Source: JALZEG01 sp035942255 (GTDB lineage: Bacteria > Actinomycetota > CADDZG01 > WHSQ01). Taken from it: 64,000 bases of DNA. The stretch lies in contig DASZDG010000141.1 in NCBI GenBank assembly GCA_035942255.1, positions 68,958-132,957 on the forward strand, written 5' to 3'. Below the pieces are notes generated by a model. That model was not told where the DNA came from, did not search any database, and saw only the letters and a list, made by a program, of their open reading frames with translations. The stretch's first letter is position 1, and each line of letters starts with the position of its first letter. Positions 22,909 through 31,979 of the stretch are shown here, piece by piece. The position numbers and the translations under genes are program-made.

Positions 22909-25611
22909 TCAGCCCTCCGTCAGGAACTCGCCCAGGATGCGGTTCACCTCGTCGGGTTCGTCGTGGTGCACCCAGTGGCTCGCGCCCGGGAAGTGGTGCA
23001 CGCGCACGTCGCGTACCCATGCTCGGTCCGGCTCCGCGAGCGACGACTCGAGGGCCGCGTCGCGGTCTCCCCAGATCACCTGGACGGGCCGCTCGATCGG
23101 CCTCCAGCGCAGCGCCGGCAGCGGGTTCGGCCGCAGCAGCGCCCGGTAGTAGTTGATCGGGTAGCGCAGCCCGTCGCTGCGGCGCGCGGCCTCGACGTAC
23201 CGCTCCACGTCCTCCTCCGAGAACGCGCCGCGGCGCCTCGGCGCCCGTTGGTAGATCCGGCGCACCGCCTCGAAGTCGTTCGCCGACATGAGCCGCTCCG
23301 GCAGGAACGGAAGCTGGAAGAAGCCGATGTACCAGCTCTTCAGCGCCTGGCGCGGGTTCATCGACCGCACGTAGCGCTGGGGATGCGGGACGTTCAGGAT
23401 CGCGAGCCGGTCGAGCAGCACCGGGTGCTCCATCGCGAAGTACCACGCGACGAGCGCCCCCCAGTCGTGGCCCACGACGTGCGCGGGACCCCCTCCGAGC
23501 CCCTCGATCAGCTCCCGCACGTCGCGCACGAGTCTCTGGATCCGGTACGCCCCGACCCCCTGCGGCTTGTCGGAGAGGTTGTAGCCGCGCATATCCGGCG
23601 CGACCACGTGGAAGCCGCGCCCGGCTAAGTACGGCATCTGGTGCCGCCACGAGTACCAGAAGTCGGGGTAGCCGTGGAGCATCACGACGAGCGGCCCGGC
23701 CCCCGCCTCCGCGTAATGGAGCTTGACCTCGCTTAACGACGCGTACGCGTGCCGCATCTCCGGCGGGGGGGCCGCGGCCCCCTTGCGGCGGCCGCGGTCC
23801 AGCGTGCGCGCGACGCTCTTCACCAAGGGACGCCCCGCGATCTCCTCGAGCGGCACCGGCAGGGGCATCGACCAGTTCGGCCGCTCGTCCGTCGTTCCCG
23901 GCTGGTTGGGACGGCGCCGCACCGCGAGCGCGTCCTCGAGCGTCGCGACCACCACCGCGCTCGGCGACTTCGCGAGCAGGCCGTACGCCTTCTTCACCGC
24001 GTCCTCGGGCGGTGCCGAGTCCCTCAGCCCCGTCGCGCGCCGGAAGCGGTCGCGCACGTCGCGCTCGGCCTCCTCGTTCGGGTCGAGTGCCAGGTCGCGC
24101 TGCTCCTGCAGATCGTCGCCCGTCCACATCCCGGCCACCGTCGGGAGGTCGTGGTTCGTCACCGCGGCGAGCGACAGCGCCGGGTATCGCGACGGATCCT
24201 CGTCGAACCACAGCAGCCGGTACGAGAGCATGTCGCGGGCGTTCATCTGCTCGGGCACCACGTCCTCGACCGTTCCCAGGTCCTCGCCGACGACGTACGC
24301 CTGCGCGCGATGGCTCTCGAGCGCCAGGATGTCGAGCAGGTCCTCGTACGGGTAGCGGACGTACGTCCCGTCGGTGGGACCGGCCCCCTGGGGGATCCAG
24401 AACAGCCGGAAGAGCCCCATGACGTGGTCGACGCGTACGCCGGCCGCGCCGGTGAAGCTCGCGCGTAGCGTCTCGACGAAGGGACGGTAAGACGCCGCGC
24501 GCAGCCGCCACGGATCGAACGGGGGCAGCCCCCAGTCCTGGCCGTGCGAGTTGAAAAGGTCCGGCGGCGCGCCGACCTTCACGCCGCGCGCGAACACGTC
24601 GGCCCACAGCCACGCGTCGGCGCCGTCCGGATCGACGCCGATCGCGAGGTCGTGCACGAGCCCGGCCTCGGCCCCCGCGGCCACCAGCTGCTCTTCGAGC
24701 AACCACTGCACCCACTCGTGGAAGAGCACGCGCTCCTCGTTCTCGACCCGGAACCTCTTGACCGCGGGACGGCGCGGGTCCCGGTACTTGGCCGGCCACG
24801 TCGCGGGGCCGCCGCCGTGATGCTCGGCGAGCGCCATGTACGTCGCGAAGTCGGTGAGCGAGGAGCCGTGACGCCCGCGGAAACGATGGAAAGCGGGGGC
24901 CTCCGTCCGGCGGCGCCAGATCGTCTCGAGCGCCTCCATCTTCAGGCGGTAGACCTCGTCGCGGTCGATGCGGTCGCCGGCGTTCAGCTTGCGCCCCTGG
25001 GACGCGAGACCCTCGAGGTCGTCGGCCAGATCGGCCGCACCGGGGACGTCCTCGACGCGGACGTACAGGGGGTTGCGCCACCGCCGGCTCGAAGGGAAGT
25101 AGGGGCTGGGCTGCTGGGGGCCGGGCTTCGGCGCGTGGAGCGGGTTGAGCAGGAGCATGTCGGCGCCGGTCCCCGTCGCCCACCTCCCGAGCTCGGCGAG
25201 GTCGCCGAGGTCGCCGATGCCCCAGCTCCGAGTCGAGCGCGCGGCGTAGAGCTGCACGGCCCATCCCCACGACCGCAGGCCTTGCGGGAACCAGCACCTG
25301 CCGGGGCTGACGACGAGGTCGCGCTCCGCACCGTCGCGGCCGACGATCCGGTGGTACCCGAGCGGCGCGTCGGGAGGAAGCCCATCCTCTGCCGGCGCGG
25401 TCCCGCCGTCCTCGAACCGCACCTCGGCCGCGTCGCCGAGGTCGACCGGCTTGCCGGCCCGAGCGACGACGACGGGTGACTCAGGAGGAGCCGGCGCGTC
25501 CGCGCCCATCGCGTCGAGGATCGCCTCGATCGTCTCCGGCGGGGCGTCCTTCCACTCCTCGCGGGCGTCGACGTAGCCGGTGTCGACGCCCCAGGTCTTC
25601 GGGTCGGGCAT
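22909..25611 (-). CDS. malQ: 4-alpha-glucanotransferase (GH77) fused in frame to an epoxide-hydrolase-like alpha/beta hydrolase
   Basis: The 900-residue reading frame has two parts. Residues 1 to about 610 are a GH77 4-alpha-glucanotransferase (amylomaltase), which moves maltodextrin chains. Motifs are RSWGIGDLGDLAELGRWA, nucleophile Asp in GVRVDHVMGLFR (about 394), acid/base Glu in VVGEDLGTVEDVVPEQM (about 442), Asp in TNHDLPTVAGMW (about 487), and the usual MalQ ending RRRPNQPGTTDERPNW. From Met619 (MRHAYASLSEVKLHYAEAG) comes a complete alpha/beta hydrolase: HGYPDFWYSWRHQ, nucleophile Asp in GHDWGALVAWYF, and catalytic His in GASHWVHHDE, like soluble epoxide hydrolases. The join (GRRKGAAAPPP) is only about 10 residues and includes a 7-base G run. 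A true fusion or a frameshift/assembly effect are both possible. Confidence 0.8.
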   Translation of the reverse strand: MPDPKTWGVDTGYVDAREEWKDAPPETIEAILDAMGADAPAPPESPVVVARAGKPVDLGDAAEVRFEDGGTAPAEDGLPPDAPLGYHRIVGRDGAERDLVVSPGRCWFPQGLRSWGWAVQLYAARSTRSWGIGDLGDLAELGRWATGTGADMLLLNPLHAPKPGPQQPSPYFPSSRRWRNPLYVRVEDVPGAADLADDLEGLASQGRKLNAGDRIDRDEVYRLKMEALETIWRRRTEAPAFHRFRGRHGSSLTDFATYMALAEHHGGGPATWPAKYRDPRRPAVKRFRVENEERVLFHEWVQWLLEEQLVAAGAEAGLVHDLAIGVDPDGADAWLWADVFARGVKVGAPPDLFNSHGQDWGLPPFDPWRLRAASYRPFVETLRASFTGAAGVRVDHVMGLFRLFWIPQGAGPTDGTYVRYPYEDLLDILALESHRAQAYVVGEDLGTVEDVVPEQMNARDMLSYRLLWFDEDPSRYPALSLAAVTNHDLPTVAGMWTGDDLQEQRDLALDPNEEAERDVRDRFRRATGLRDSAPPEDAVKKAYGLLAKSPSAVVVATLEDALAVRRRPNQPGTTDERPNWSMPLPVPLEEIAGRPLVKSVARTLDRGRRKGAAAPPPEMRHAYASLSEVKLHYAEAGAGPLVVMLHGYPDFWYSWRHQMPYLAGRGFHVVAPDMRGYNLSDKPQGVGAYRIQRLVRDVRELIEGLGGGPAHVVGHDWGALVAWYFAMEHPVLLDRLAILNVPHPQRYVRSMNPRQALKSWYIGFFQLPFLPERLMSANDFEAVRRIYQRAPRRRGAFSEEDVERYVEAARRSDGLRYPINYYRALLRPNPLPALRWRPIERPVQVIWGDRDAALESSLAEPDRAWVRDVRVHHFPGASHWVHHDEPDEVNRILGEFLTEG

Positions 25612-25648
25612 TGCAGGGTTGCCTTTCTCTGTCTTCGCGTGACGCGCG

Positions 25649-26620
25649 CTAGGACTCCCGCACCACGTCGCCGGGTTTCTTGTCCGTTCGCAGGCCCAGG
25701 AAACGGGGGTGGCGCAACTTCCCGTCGGTGGTCCACTCGCTGAAGGCGATCTGCGCGACCAGCCGCGGCTTCAGCCAGTGCGCGCCCTTGCGGACCGGGG
25801 GCCGCCCCGCGAACGGGGGCTCGTCCTGCTCCAGCGGGAGCATCCGCTCGTGGAGGTCGCGGAGCGTCCGCTGCGTGAACCCGGTGCCGACCTTCCCCGC
25901 GTACCTGAGGTCGCCGTCGTCGTCGTAGTACCCGACGAGCAGCGCGCCGAAGTGCGACCGCGCGCCCTGCGGCTCGGTGTACCCGCCGATGACGAGCTCC
26001 TGCTCGAAGGAGCACTTGAACTTCAGCCACTCCTTCGACCGCCCCCTCGTGTAGCGGCTCGACGCGCGCTTGGCGATCAACCCCTCCCACCCGCGGCGGC
26101 ACGCTTCCCGGTAGTAGGTCTCACCTTCCTCCTCGACGTGGCTCACGAACCTCAGCGGGTCGTCGAACGCCAGGGACTCCGACAGCAGCCTCTTGCGCGC
26201 GGTCAGCGGCAAGGCGGTCAGGTCGTACCCGTCGAGGTGGAGGAGGTCGAAGCAGAAGTACACGACGGGAACGCTCTGCCGGTGCACCTGCTGCAGCAAC
26301 GAGAAGCTCGTGAGCTCCCCCTTGACCGCCGCGACCTCGCCGTCGAGCACGAAGCTCGAGGACTGCGCCGCGAGCGCGTCCGCGACCGCGGGATACGTCG
26401 GTGTCAGCTCGAGCTTGTTGCGCGACAGGAGCTTGACCGTGCGCCCCTTCTTGAACGCGAGGCACCTGATCCCGTCGAGCTTCGGCTCGAACACCCAATC
26501 GGGGTCGGAGAAGTACGTCCTGGTGAGCGTCGCCAGCATCGGGTCGACCCACGACGGCTGCGCACGCTTGCGCGCCGCCTTGGCCTCCGCAGGATCCAGC
26601 CGCGCCCGGACGTCGCTCAC
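25649..26620 (-). CDS. ATP-dependent DNA ligase (LigC/LigD-ligase type)
   Basis: The product has 323 residues. Nucleotidyltransferase motifs are present: adenylated Lys47 in FEPKLDGIRC, VLDGEVAAV (motif III region), EGLIAKRASSRY (motif IV) and WLKFKC (motif V). The C-terminal OB-fold part (QELVIGGYTEP, FGALLVGYYDDDGDLRYAGKVGTG) matches the ligase domain of bacterial NHEJ ligases. There is no polymerase or phosphoesterase domain, and no Ku gene in the window. The start is GTG 26620. It lies between the hotdog thioesterase and malQ-like genes on one strand, with gaps of 22 and 37 bp. An NHEJ or repair role is inferred from the family. Confidence 0.92.
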   Translation of the reverse strand: MSDVRARLDPAEAKAARKRAQPSWVDPMLATLTRTYFSDPDWVFEPKLDGIRCLAFKKGRTVKLLSRNKLELTPTYPAVADALAAQSSSFVLDGEVAAVKGELTSFSLLQQVHRQSVPVVYFCFDLLHLDGYDLTALPLTARKRLLSESLAFDDPLRFVSHVEEEGETYYREACRRGWEGLIAKRASSRYTRGRSKEWLKFKCSFEQELVIGGYTEPQGARSHFGALLVGYYDDDGDLRYAGKVGTGFTQRTLRDLHERMLPLEQDEPPFAGRPPVRKGAHWLKPRLVAQIAFSEWTTDGKLRHPRFLGLRTDKKPGDVVRES

Positions 26621-26642
26621 GACCGCAAGGTACAGCGGGGCG

Positions 26643-27023
26643 TCACACGTCCAGGATCGTGAACGTCCCGGTGGAGTAGGCGACGTGCTCGCCGGTCTCC
26701 TCCTGGGTGACCTCCGCTTCGAGCACCGTGAACCGCTTGCCCTTGCGCCGCACGGTCGCCACCGCGACCAGCGTCCCGCGCTCGCCGGGCTCCAGGTAGT
26801 TGATCTTCGCCTCGACGGTCACCGGCCGCTCGTCCTCGGCGAGCGTGGACGCGAGCGCGGAGCCCATCGCGCAGTCGGCCAGCGTCGCGATCGCGCCCCC
26901 GTGGACGATCCCGCCGTCGTTGAGATGCTCGTCTTTTGCCCGGAATAGGAGCTTTGCGCGGCCGTCACCACGCTCGGCGATCTCTATCCCGAGCAGCTCC
27001 CTGAACGCCATGGCGGTCTTCAT
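26643..27023 (-). CDS. Hotdog-fold thioesterase (PaaI/4HBT family)
   Basis: The product has 126 residues, a standard single hotdog domain. The helix and active-site motif HLNDGGIVHGGAIATLADCAM is typical of PaaI-type acyl-CoA thioesterases, where the HGG segment binds the thioester. It is first gene of an apparent three-gene run with the DNA ligase and the malQ-like fusion. The substrate is unknown. ATG 27023 gives the usual length; it is divergent from the histidine kinase. Confidence 0.85.
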   Translation of the reverse strand: MKTAMAFRELLGIEIAERGDGRAKLLFRAKDEHLNDGGIVHGGAIATLADCAMGSALASTLAEDERPVTVEAKINYLEPGERGTLVAVATVRRKGKRFTVLEAEVTQEETGEHVAYSTGTFTILDV

Positions 27024-27119
27024 GCCCGGAGCACCGAGGGCCGAACCTTACGAATCCTCACGCGCAGGGGGAAACGAACCTAGAATCTGGGTCCCCGGGT
27101 TCCCGCGATCGGAGATCTC

Positions 27120-29219
27120 TTGGAAAGGCTCCACGAGGCCCTCGGCTACGTACAGCTGGTCCTGTACGTAGGGCTCGGCCTCATTGCACTGATCCAGTGG
27201 CGAAGGCGTGGCGGCGAGCCCGCCGGATGGGTCGCGGCGACGTTCGGCGCGCTCGCGTCGATCGTCATCGTCTCCGAGGTCGTTCCGGAGGACTCGACGA
27301 GCGCGGCGGTCGACGTGGTGCAGCGCGTGATCATCGTCGTGCTAGTGCTGTTCCCGTACTTCCTGTTCCGGTTCATGGCGTCGTTCGAGTCGCCGGGGCG
27401 GATCCTCCACGCGATCGCGGCGCTGCTGACCGGCGCGACCGTCGTCTGGACGTTCATGCTCGACCACTTTCCCGAGGGCGACGAACCGCGTACGGGATCG
27501 TTCCAGGCGTACATCTACTTGCTGCTCGTCCAATGGGTCGTGCTGCTCGGTGCAGTGACCGTGCGTCTCTGGCGCGCGGGAAAGGGCCAGCCGGTCGTCG
27601 CGCGCCGGCGGATGAGGACGATGAGCATCGGCGCGGCCGGCCTCGCGATCACGCTCGTGATCGCGGGGACGGCGACGACGAGCGACGAGGTCACCGGCGT
27701 CCAGATCGGCACCGCCATCCTCGCCCTCGCCACGGGCCCCTTCTTCCTGCTCGGGTTCGCGCCCCCGGGCTTCGTGCGCAACGCGTGGCGCCAGGCCGGG
27801 AACGCGCGCCTGCAGGAGGCGGAGTTCGCGCTGATGGAGGCGCTGTCGCCGTCAGACATCACCGACGTCCTGCTGCCGGAGGTGACCGAGCTCACGGCCG
27901 GCCGGGGCTCGCTGATCGTTGACCGCAACGGCGCGGTCACCGGCGTCCACGGGCTGTCCCCGCGCGAGGCTGCCGACCTCGCCGCGTCGTTCGCCAACGG
28001 TGGGGGCGAGGCCGCACCCGAGGGCGCAGGAACCGTGTCGGTCCCCATGCGCTCCGGCAAGCTCGTCGTCGTCACCAGCCCCTACACGCCGTTCTTCGGC
28101 CAGGAGGAGACCGACGAGCTGCGCCGCCTCGCGCTGCTCGCCGATCTCGCTCTTGCGCGCACGGAGCACTCGCGGAGGGAGCGTGAGCTCACCGACCAGC
28201 TGCTCGAGGCGCAGACGCTCGCGCGCATCGGCAGCTGGCGCTGGGAGATCGGCCAGAACACGATCACGTGGTCCGACCAGATGTACCGGATGCTCGGCTT
28301 CGAGCCGGGCGAGTTCGTCCCGACGTCCGACATGTACCAGGAGCACGTCCACCCGGAGGACCGCGAGCACGCGGACGAGATGTCGCGGCGCGCGCTCGAA
28401 GAGGGCGTCCCGCTGGACTACGAGCACCGGTTCATCCGGCGTGACGGCTCCGAGCTGATCGTCCACACGCGCGGCAAGGTCGTGAGGGACGAGAGCCGCG
28501 AGCCCGTGCGCATGATCGGGACGCTCCAGGACGTTACCGAGCGGAAGGAGCAGGAGGCGCTGCGAGAACGGTTCATCGCGAATGCCGCCCACGAGCTGCG
28601 CACGCCGCTCACGTCGCTGCTCGGCTTCGTCGAGATGCTCTCGAGGGCCCGCCACCGCCTCGACGAGAACAAGCTCCAGACGATGTTCGACGCGATGACA
28701 CGCTCCGGCGATCGCCTCGCCGTGTTGATCGAGAACCTCCTGGACCTCTCGAAGCTGCAGGCCGGGCAGGTGACGGTCGACATCGAGCCGGTCCCGATCG
28801 AGAGGCTCGCGCGTGACGTCGTCGCGAACACGCCGCCTCCCGACGGACGGCAGGTGGAGGTCGAGGTCTCGGACACGCCGGTCGCTCTCGCGGACAAGCA
28901 CAGGCTCGACCAGGTGGTCACGAACCTTCTCACGAACGCTTACCGGTACGGGGGGCCGAACATCTCGCTCAGCGGCGCGCGCCGCAACGGCGACGTGATC
29001 CTGTCGGTGTCCGACGACGGGCCGGGGGTGGAGGACCAGCTCCTCGGCGACCTCTTCCAGCCGTTCTCCCGCGGGTCGACGTCGTCGGCGATCGGCGGGT
29101 CGGGCCTCGGGCTCGCGATCGTCAAGATGCTCGTCGAAGCTTGCGGCGGCGAGATCTGGCACGAGCCGCGCCAGCCGTCTGGCGCCCGCTTCTGCGTCAA
29201 GCTGAAGAGCGCGGAGTGA
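27120..29219 (+). CDS. Membrane sensor histidine kinase with PAS domain
   Basis: The product has 699 residues. The start is TTG 27120, preceded by GGAG at 6 bases. The N-terminal about 220 residues hold roughly seven TM segments. A region of about 225-355 resembles a GAF-like sensor (LMEALSPSDITDVLLPEVTE). The PAS domain covers about 370-475 (RIGSWRWEIGQNTITWSDQM, HVHPEDREHADEMSRRA). The HisKA box has His491 in NAAHELRTPLTSLLGF. The ATPase part has the N box (QVVTNLLTNAYRYGG), SDDGPGVEDQ and GGSGLGLAIVKMLVE. Autophosphorylation and transfer to the next gene product are inferred. The stop overlaps the receiver gene as GTGA. TAGAAT at 27081 may be its -10 box. Confidence 0.93.
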   Translation: MERLHEALGYVQLVLYVGLGLIALIQWRRRGGEPAGWVAATFGALASIVIVSEVVPEDSTSAAVDVVQRVIIVVLVLFPYFLFRFMASFESPGRILHAIAALLTGATVVWTFMLDHFPEGDEPRTGSFQAYIYLLLVQWVVLLGAVTVRLWRAGKGQPVVARRRMRTMSIGAAGLAITLVIAGTATTSDEVTGVQIGTAILALATGPFFLLGFAPPGFVRNAWRQAGNARLQEAEFALMEALSPSDITDVLLPEVTELTAGRGSLIVDRNGAVTGVHGLSPREAADLAASFANGGGEAAPEGAGTVSVPMRSGKLVVVTSPYTPFFGQEETDELRRLALLADLALARTEHSRRERELTDQLLEAQTLARIGSWRWEIGQNTITWSDQMYRMLGFEPGEFVPTSDMYQEHVHPEDREHADEMSRRALEEGVPLDYEHRFIRRDGSELIVHTRGKVVRDESREPVRMIGTLQDVTERKEQEALRERFIANAAHELRTPLTSLLGFVEMLSRARHRLDENKLQTMFDAMTRSGDRLAVLIENLLDLSKLQAGQVTVDIEPVPIERLARDVVANTPPPDGRQVEVEVSDTPVALADKHRLDQVVTNLLTNAYRYGGPNISLSGARRNGDVILSVSDDGPGVEDQLLGDLFQPFSRGSTSSAIGGSGLGLAIVKMLVEACGGEIWHEPRQPSGARFCVKLKSAE

Positions 29220-29587
29220 ACGAGACGATCCTGGTCGTGGACGACGAGCCCGACCTCCGGCTGCTGGTGAGGATGACGCTCGAAGGCAGCGGATACGAGG
29301 TGGAGGAGGCCTCGACGGCCGCGGAGGCGATCGCCCGGGCGTGCGACATCCGGCCCGCGATGATCCTCCTCGACATCAGGCTCCCCGACGCCGAGGGCTT
29401 CGACGTCCTGAGGACGCTGCGGGCGAAGAAGGAGTTCGAGACGACGCCGATCGTGATGATGTCGGCGCACTCCAGCCCCCCGACGCTGCGCAAGGCCGAG
29501 CAGATCGGGTCGCACGACTACCTCATCAAGCCCTTCAAGTACGACGACCTGCTCGCGCTGGTGACCAAGCACTTGGCGAAGGACTAG
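29216..29587 (+). CDS. Receiver-only response regulator
   Basis: The product has 123 residues and is only a CheY-like receiver. The acidic pocket is DDE at 9-11, the phospho-acceptor is Asp53 in MILLDIRLPD, there is a Ser in MMSAHS, and the conserved Lys is in LIKPFK. It has no DNA-binding or enzymatic output domain. GTG 29216 overlaps the kinase stop (GTGA), so the two are coupled. Its output is likely to pass through another protein or back to the kinase (inference). Confidence 0.92.
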   Translation: MNETILVVDDEPDLRLLVRMTLEGSGYEVEEASTAAEAIARACDIRPAMILLDIRLPDAEGFDVLRTLRAKKEFETTPIVMMSAHSSPPTLRKAEQIGSHDYLIKPFKYDDLLALVTKHLAKD

Positions 29588-29592
29588 GCGCG

Positions 29593-30636
29593 ATGGCGGC
29601 GGGGGCGACGTCGCGGATCAGCGCGAAGGACGTCTTCAAGATCGTCGTCGTCGGCGCGGCCGCGCTGCTGTTCGTCTACTGCGTCTACCTCCTCCGCAGC
29701 CTGCTCATGCTCGTGTTCGTCGCGGCATTCCTCGCGGTGGGGATGGATCCCGCGGTACGCCGGCTGCAGGAGTGGGGGCTGAAGCGGGGGCAGGCCGTGC
29801 TCCTGATCCTGCTCGGCATCGTCGCGTTCCTCGCCGGGTTCTTCGCGGCCGTCGTGCCGCCGCTCGTGTCGCAGGTGACGGAGTTCGCACAAAATCTCCC
29901 CATGTACGTCCAGGACCTCGCCGAGAGCAACGAGCGCGTGCGCGAGTACGTCTCCGAGCAGGCGATCGCGGAGCGGTTGCGGAACGCGACCGAGGATATC
30001 CCGGCGCAGCTCGGAGGATCGTTCGGTACTGTTCTCGGCGTCGCGGGGTCGGTACTCGCCACGATCTTCAACGGGATCACCGTGCTCGTGCTGACGGTCT
30101 ACTTCTCGCTCAGCCTCGCCCGCATCCGTGAGGGGAGCCTCAAGCTGATCCCCAAGACCAAACGCGAGCGCGTGCAGAGCATCGTGGACCCGGTCCTGCA
30201 GAAGATCGGGAGCTATATCGCCGGCAACGTCGTGATCTCGGTGATCGCCGGCGTCACGTCGTTCGTGTTCCTGACGATCGCCGGCGTCCCGTTCCCGGTC
30301 GCGCTCGCGCTGTGGGTCGCCATCGCGGACCTGATCCCGCTCGTGGGGGCAACCCTGGGCGCGGTGCCCGCCGTGATCGTCGCGTTCTTCGTCTCGCTGC
30401 CGGTCGGGATCGCGACGCTCGCGTTCTTCGCCCTCTACCAGCAGGTCGAGAACTACGTCATAGCGCCGCGCGTGATGACGAAGGCCGTCGACCTCTCGCC
30501 CGCGGCCGTGCTGGTCTCGGCGCTGGCGGGGGCCGCGCTGCTCGGCGTGCCCGGCGTCCTCATGGCGATCCCCGCGGCCGCGGCCATGAAGCTCGTCTCG
30601 CAGGAGATCGTCGTGCCGTGGGCGGAGACGGCCTAG
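29593..30636 (+). CDS. AI-2E family transporter (PerM/TqsA-like)
   Basis: The product has 347 residues. The order is three N-terminal TM segments (FKIVVVGAAALLFVYCVYLL; LMLVFVAAFLAVGMDPAVRR; VLLILLGIVAFLAGFFAAVV), an amphipathic soluble stretch (about 95-160), and then five TM segments. AIADLIPLVGATLGAVPAVI and the YQQVENYVIAPRVM motif are diagnostic for the AI-2 exporter superfamily. Substrates vary, and AI-2 itself is not implied. It starts 5 bp after the receiver gene and may be part of that operon. Its TAG overlaps the stop of the convergent thioesterase (CTAG). Confidence 0.9.
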   Translation: MAAGATSRISAKDVFKIVVVGAAALLFVYCVYLLRSLLMLVFVAAFLAVGMDPAVRRLQEWGLKRGQAVLLILLGIVAFLAGFFAAVVPPLVSQVTEFAQNLPMYVQDLAESNERVREYVSEQAIAERLRNATEDIPAQLGGSFGTVLGVAGSVLATIFNGITVLVLTVYFSLSLARIREGSLKLIPKTKRERVQSIVDPVLQKIGSYIAGNVVISVIAGVTSFVFLTIAGVPFPVALALWVAIADLIPLVGATLGAVPAVIVAFFVSLPVGIATLAFFALYQQVENYVIAPRVMTKAVDLSPAAVLVSALAGAALLGVPGVLMAIPAAAAMKLVSQEIVVPWAETA

Positions 30637-31403
30637 CGCGGCGCCACGAACAGCGACTGGCCGGTGCGGCCGAGGGGGCCGCGCGGGTCGTGGATCACGG
30701 ACGTCGTCAGCCCTACGCCCGACGGCTCCGGCGTCGTCGCCGCGTCGAGGCAGACCCACTCGCCCTCGAGTTCGCTGTGCAGGTACACGGTGAGGTCTGG
30801 GTTCACGTAGACCCAGCGCCGGAAGTCGAGGGCCCCCGAGATCCCGCTCGCGGAGTCGGCCGCCGTCAGCACGCGCTGCAGAGGCGAGGGGTTCTCGCCG
30901 CCGACGAGCGGGAAGCGCATCCGCAGCCACGCGATCGCGGGGCCGAGCTCGAAGAACGACCCGTCGACGAAGCTCCACTGCATCGCGGCGATGTAGTCGG
31001 TCTCGGCGCGGTCCTCGAAGAGCAGCGCTCCCTCGTCCGCTGGAAGGGGCGGAGCGGGTGGGGGAGCGGGGGCCTCGAGGTCGAGGGAGTCCGTTCTGAT
31101 GACCCAGGCGCGAGCGGCCATGACAGGTTCGTCTTCGGCGAGGAGCCGTGCCTCTACGAGGCGGACGCTGCGGCCCGGCCGCACGATCTCGGCTTCGACG
31201 CGGAGGTCGGTGATCGGGACCGGCCGGAGGATCTCCGCAGTGACGCGCGCGACGTGACCGTCGCCCGCGAGCCGCTCGACGGCGCGCCCCAACAGCGCCG
31301 TCGGGGGCCCCGCGTGCTGCGCGTCCGGCCCCCACGGCCCGATCGTCCATCGCGTCGCGCGGAAGAGGTCTTCCTCCAGCTGCTCGTAGAAGGCGTCGGC
31401 CAC
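30633..31403 (-). CDS. Double-hotdog thioesterase-like protein (TesB-like)
   Basis: The product has 256 residues. The N-terminal half (DAQHAGPPTALLGRAVERLA, RVTAEILRPVPITDLRVEAE) and C-terminal half (DFRRWVYVNPDLTVYLHSEL, DAATTPEPSGVGLTTSVIHD) fit the acyl-CoA thioesterase-like double hotdog. An Asp/Gln-based active site is not certain by eye. The start is GTG 31403. It is the last of three closely packed genes (csaA-like, DUF488, this one) with gaps of 3 and 9 bp. Substrate unknown. Confidence 0.8.
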   Translation of the reverse strand: MADAFYEQLEEDLFRATRWTIGPWGPDAQHAGPPTALLGRAVERLAGDGHVARVTAEILRPVPITDLRVEAEIVRPGRSVRLVEARLLAEDEPVMAARAWVIRTDSLDLEAPAPPPAPPLPADEGALLFEDRAETDYIAAMQWSFVDGSFFELGPAIAWLRMRFPLVGGENPSPLQRVLTAADSASGISGALDFRRWVYVNPDLTVYLHSELEGEWVCLDAATTPEPSGVGLTTSVIHDPRGPLGRTGQSLFVAPR

Positions 31404-31412
31404 CGGCGAAGG

Positions 31413-31976
31413 CTAAACGTCGTCGAGCGGCAGCTCGCCCGTGACGCCCACGTCGTAGACGGGCCACCCGTCCGGCCCCGGCCGCGCGGCTTCGTTGAGT
31501 GGGTGCGGCGAGCTCTTCCCCGGCTGGATCAGGTGGACGACCTCGGTGCCGCGCAGGACCAGCGCGTCGGCGATCAGCCTGCGGTGGCAGCGCCACCACA
31601 GCGTCTCCGCGCACATGACGGCGAGCGAGGTGCCCGCGGCGGCCTCGGCCTCGAGCCTCTCGAGCGCGTCGCGGAACGGCCGCGTGTCGGTGTAGTCGGC
31701 GTAGCCCGCGAACGCGTCGTTGCGCCAGGCCGGGTGCCGCGACGTCCCGTCGCGCTTGCGGGAGCGGCGCCCGCCGAGCTCCGCGCCGCGCGGGTCGTAC
31801 GCGATCCCCAGCGCCGGAAGCGACTCCGCGAGCGCGCCCGACGAGAAGTGCGGGTGACGCCGCGAGCCAGGGAAGCGCCGCACGTCGACGAGCAGCTCGA
31901 CCCCCGCCTCACGCAGCAGCGCCGCGAGCTCCTCGGTCGTGCGCGTGCCGTGCCCGGCGGTGAAGACGGGGCCCAC
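31413..31976 (-). CDS. DUF488 family protein
   Basis: The product has 187 residues. Diagnostic DUF488 text includes FTAGHGTRTTEELAALLREA, LLVDVRRFPGSRRHPHFSS, ELGGRR, and MCAETLWWRCHRRLIADAL, where conserved Cys and His residues cluster. The family's function is not settled. The start is GTG 31976, three bases after the stop of the upstream csaA-like gene, so it is likely translated from a shared transcript. Confidence 0.88.
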   Translation of the reverse strand: MGPVFTAGHGTRTTEELAALLREAGVELLVDVRRFPGSRRHPHFSSGALAESLPALGIAYDPRGAELGGRRSRKRDGTSRHPAWRNDAFAGYADYTDTRPFRDALERLEAEAAAGTSLAVMCAETLWWRCHRRLIADALVLRGTEVVHLIQPGKSSPHPLNEAARPGPDGWPVYDVGVTGELPLDDV

Positions 31977-31979
31977 GGC

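Noticed and set aside
29584..31614. A 676-codon open frame on the minus strand
   Set aside because: It lies antisense to the AI-2E permease and crosses the thioesterase gene in the wrong frame; its translation is Arg/Asp/His-rich low-complexity text typical of shadows in high-GC DNA.
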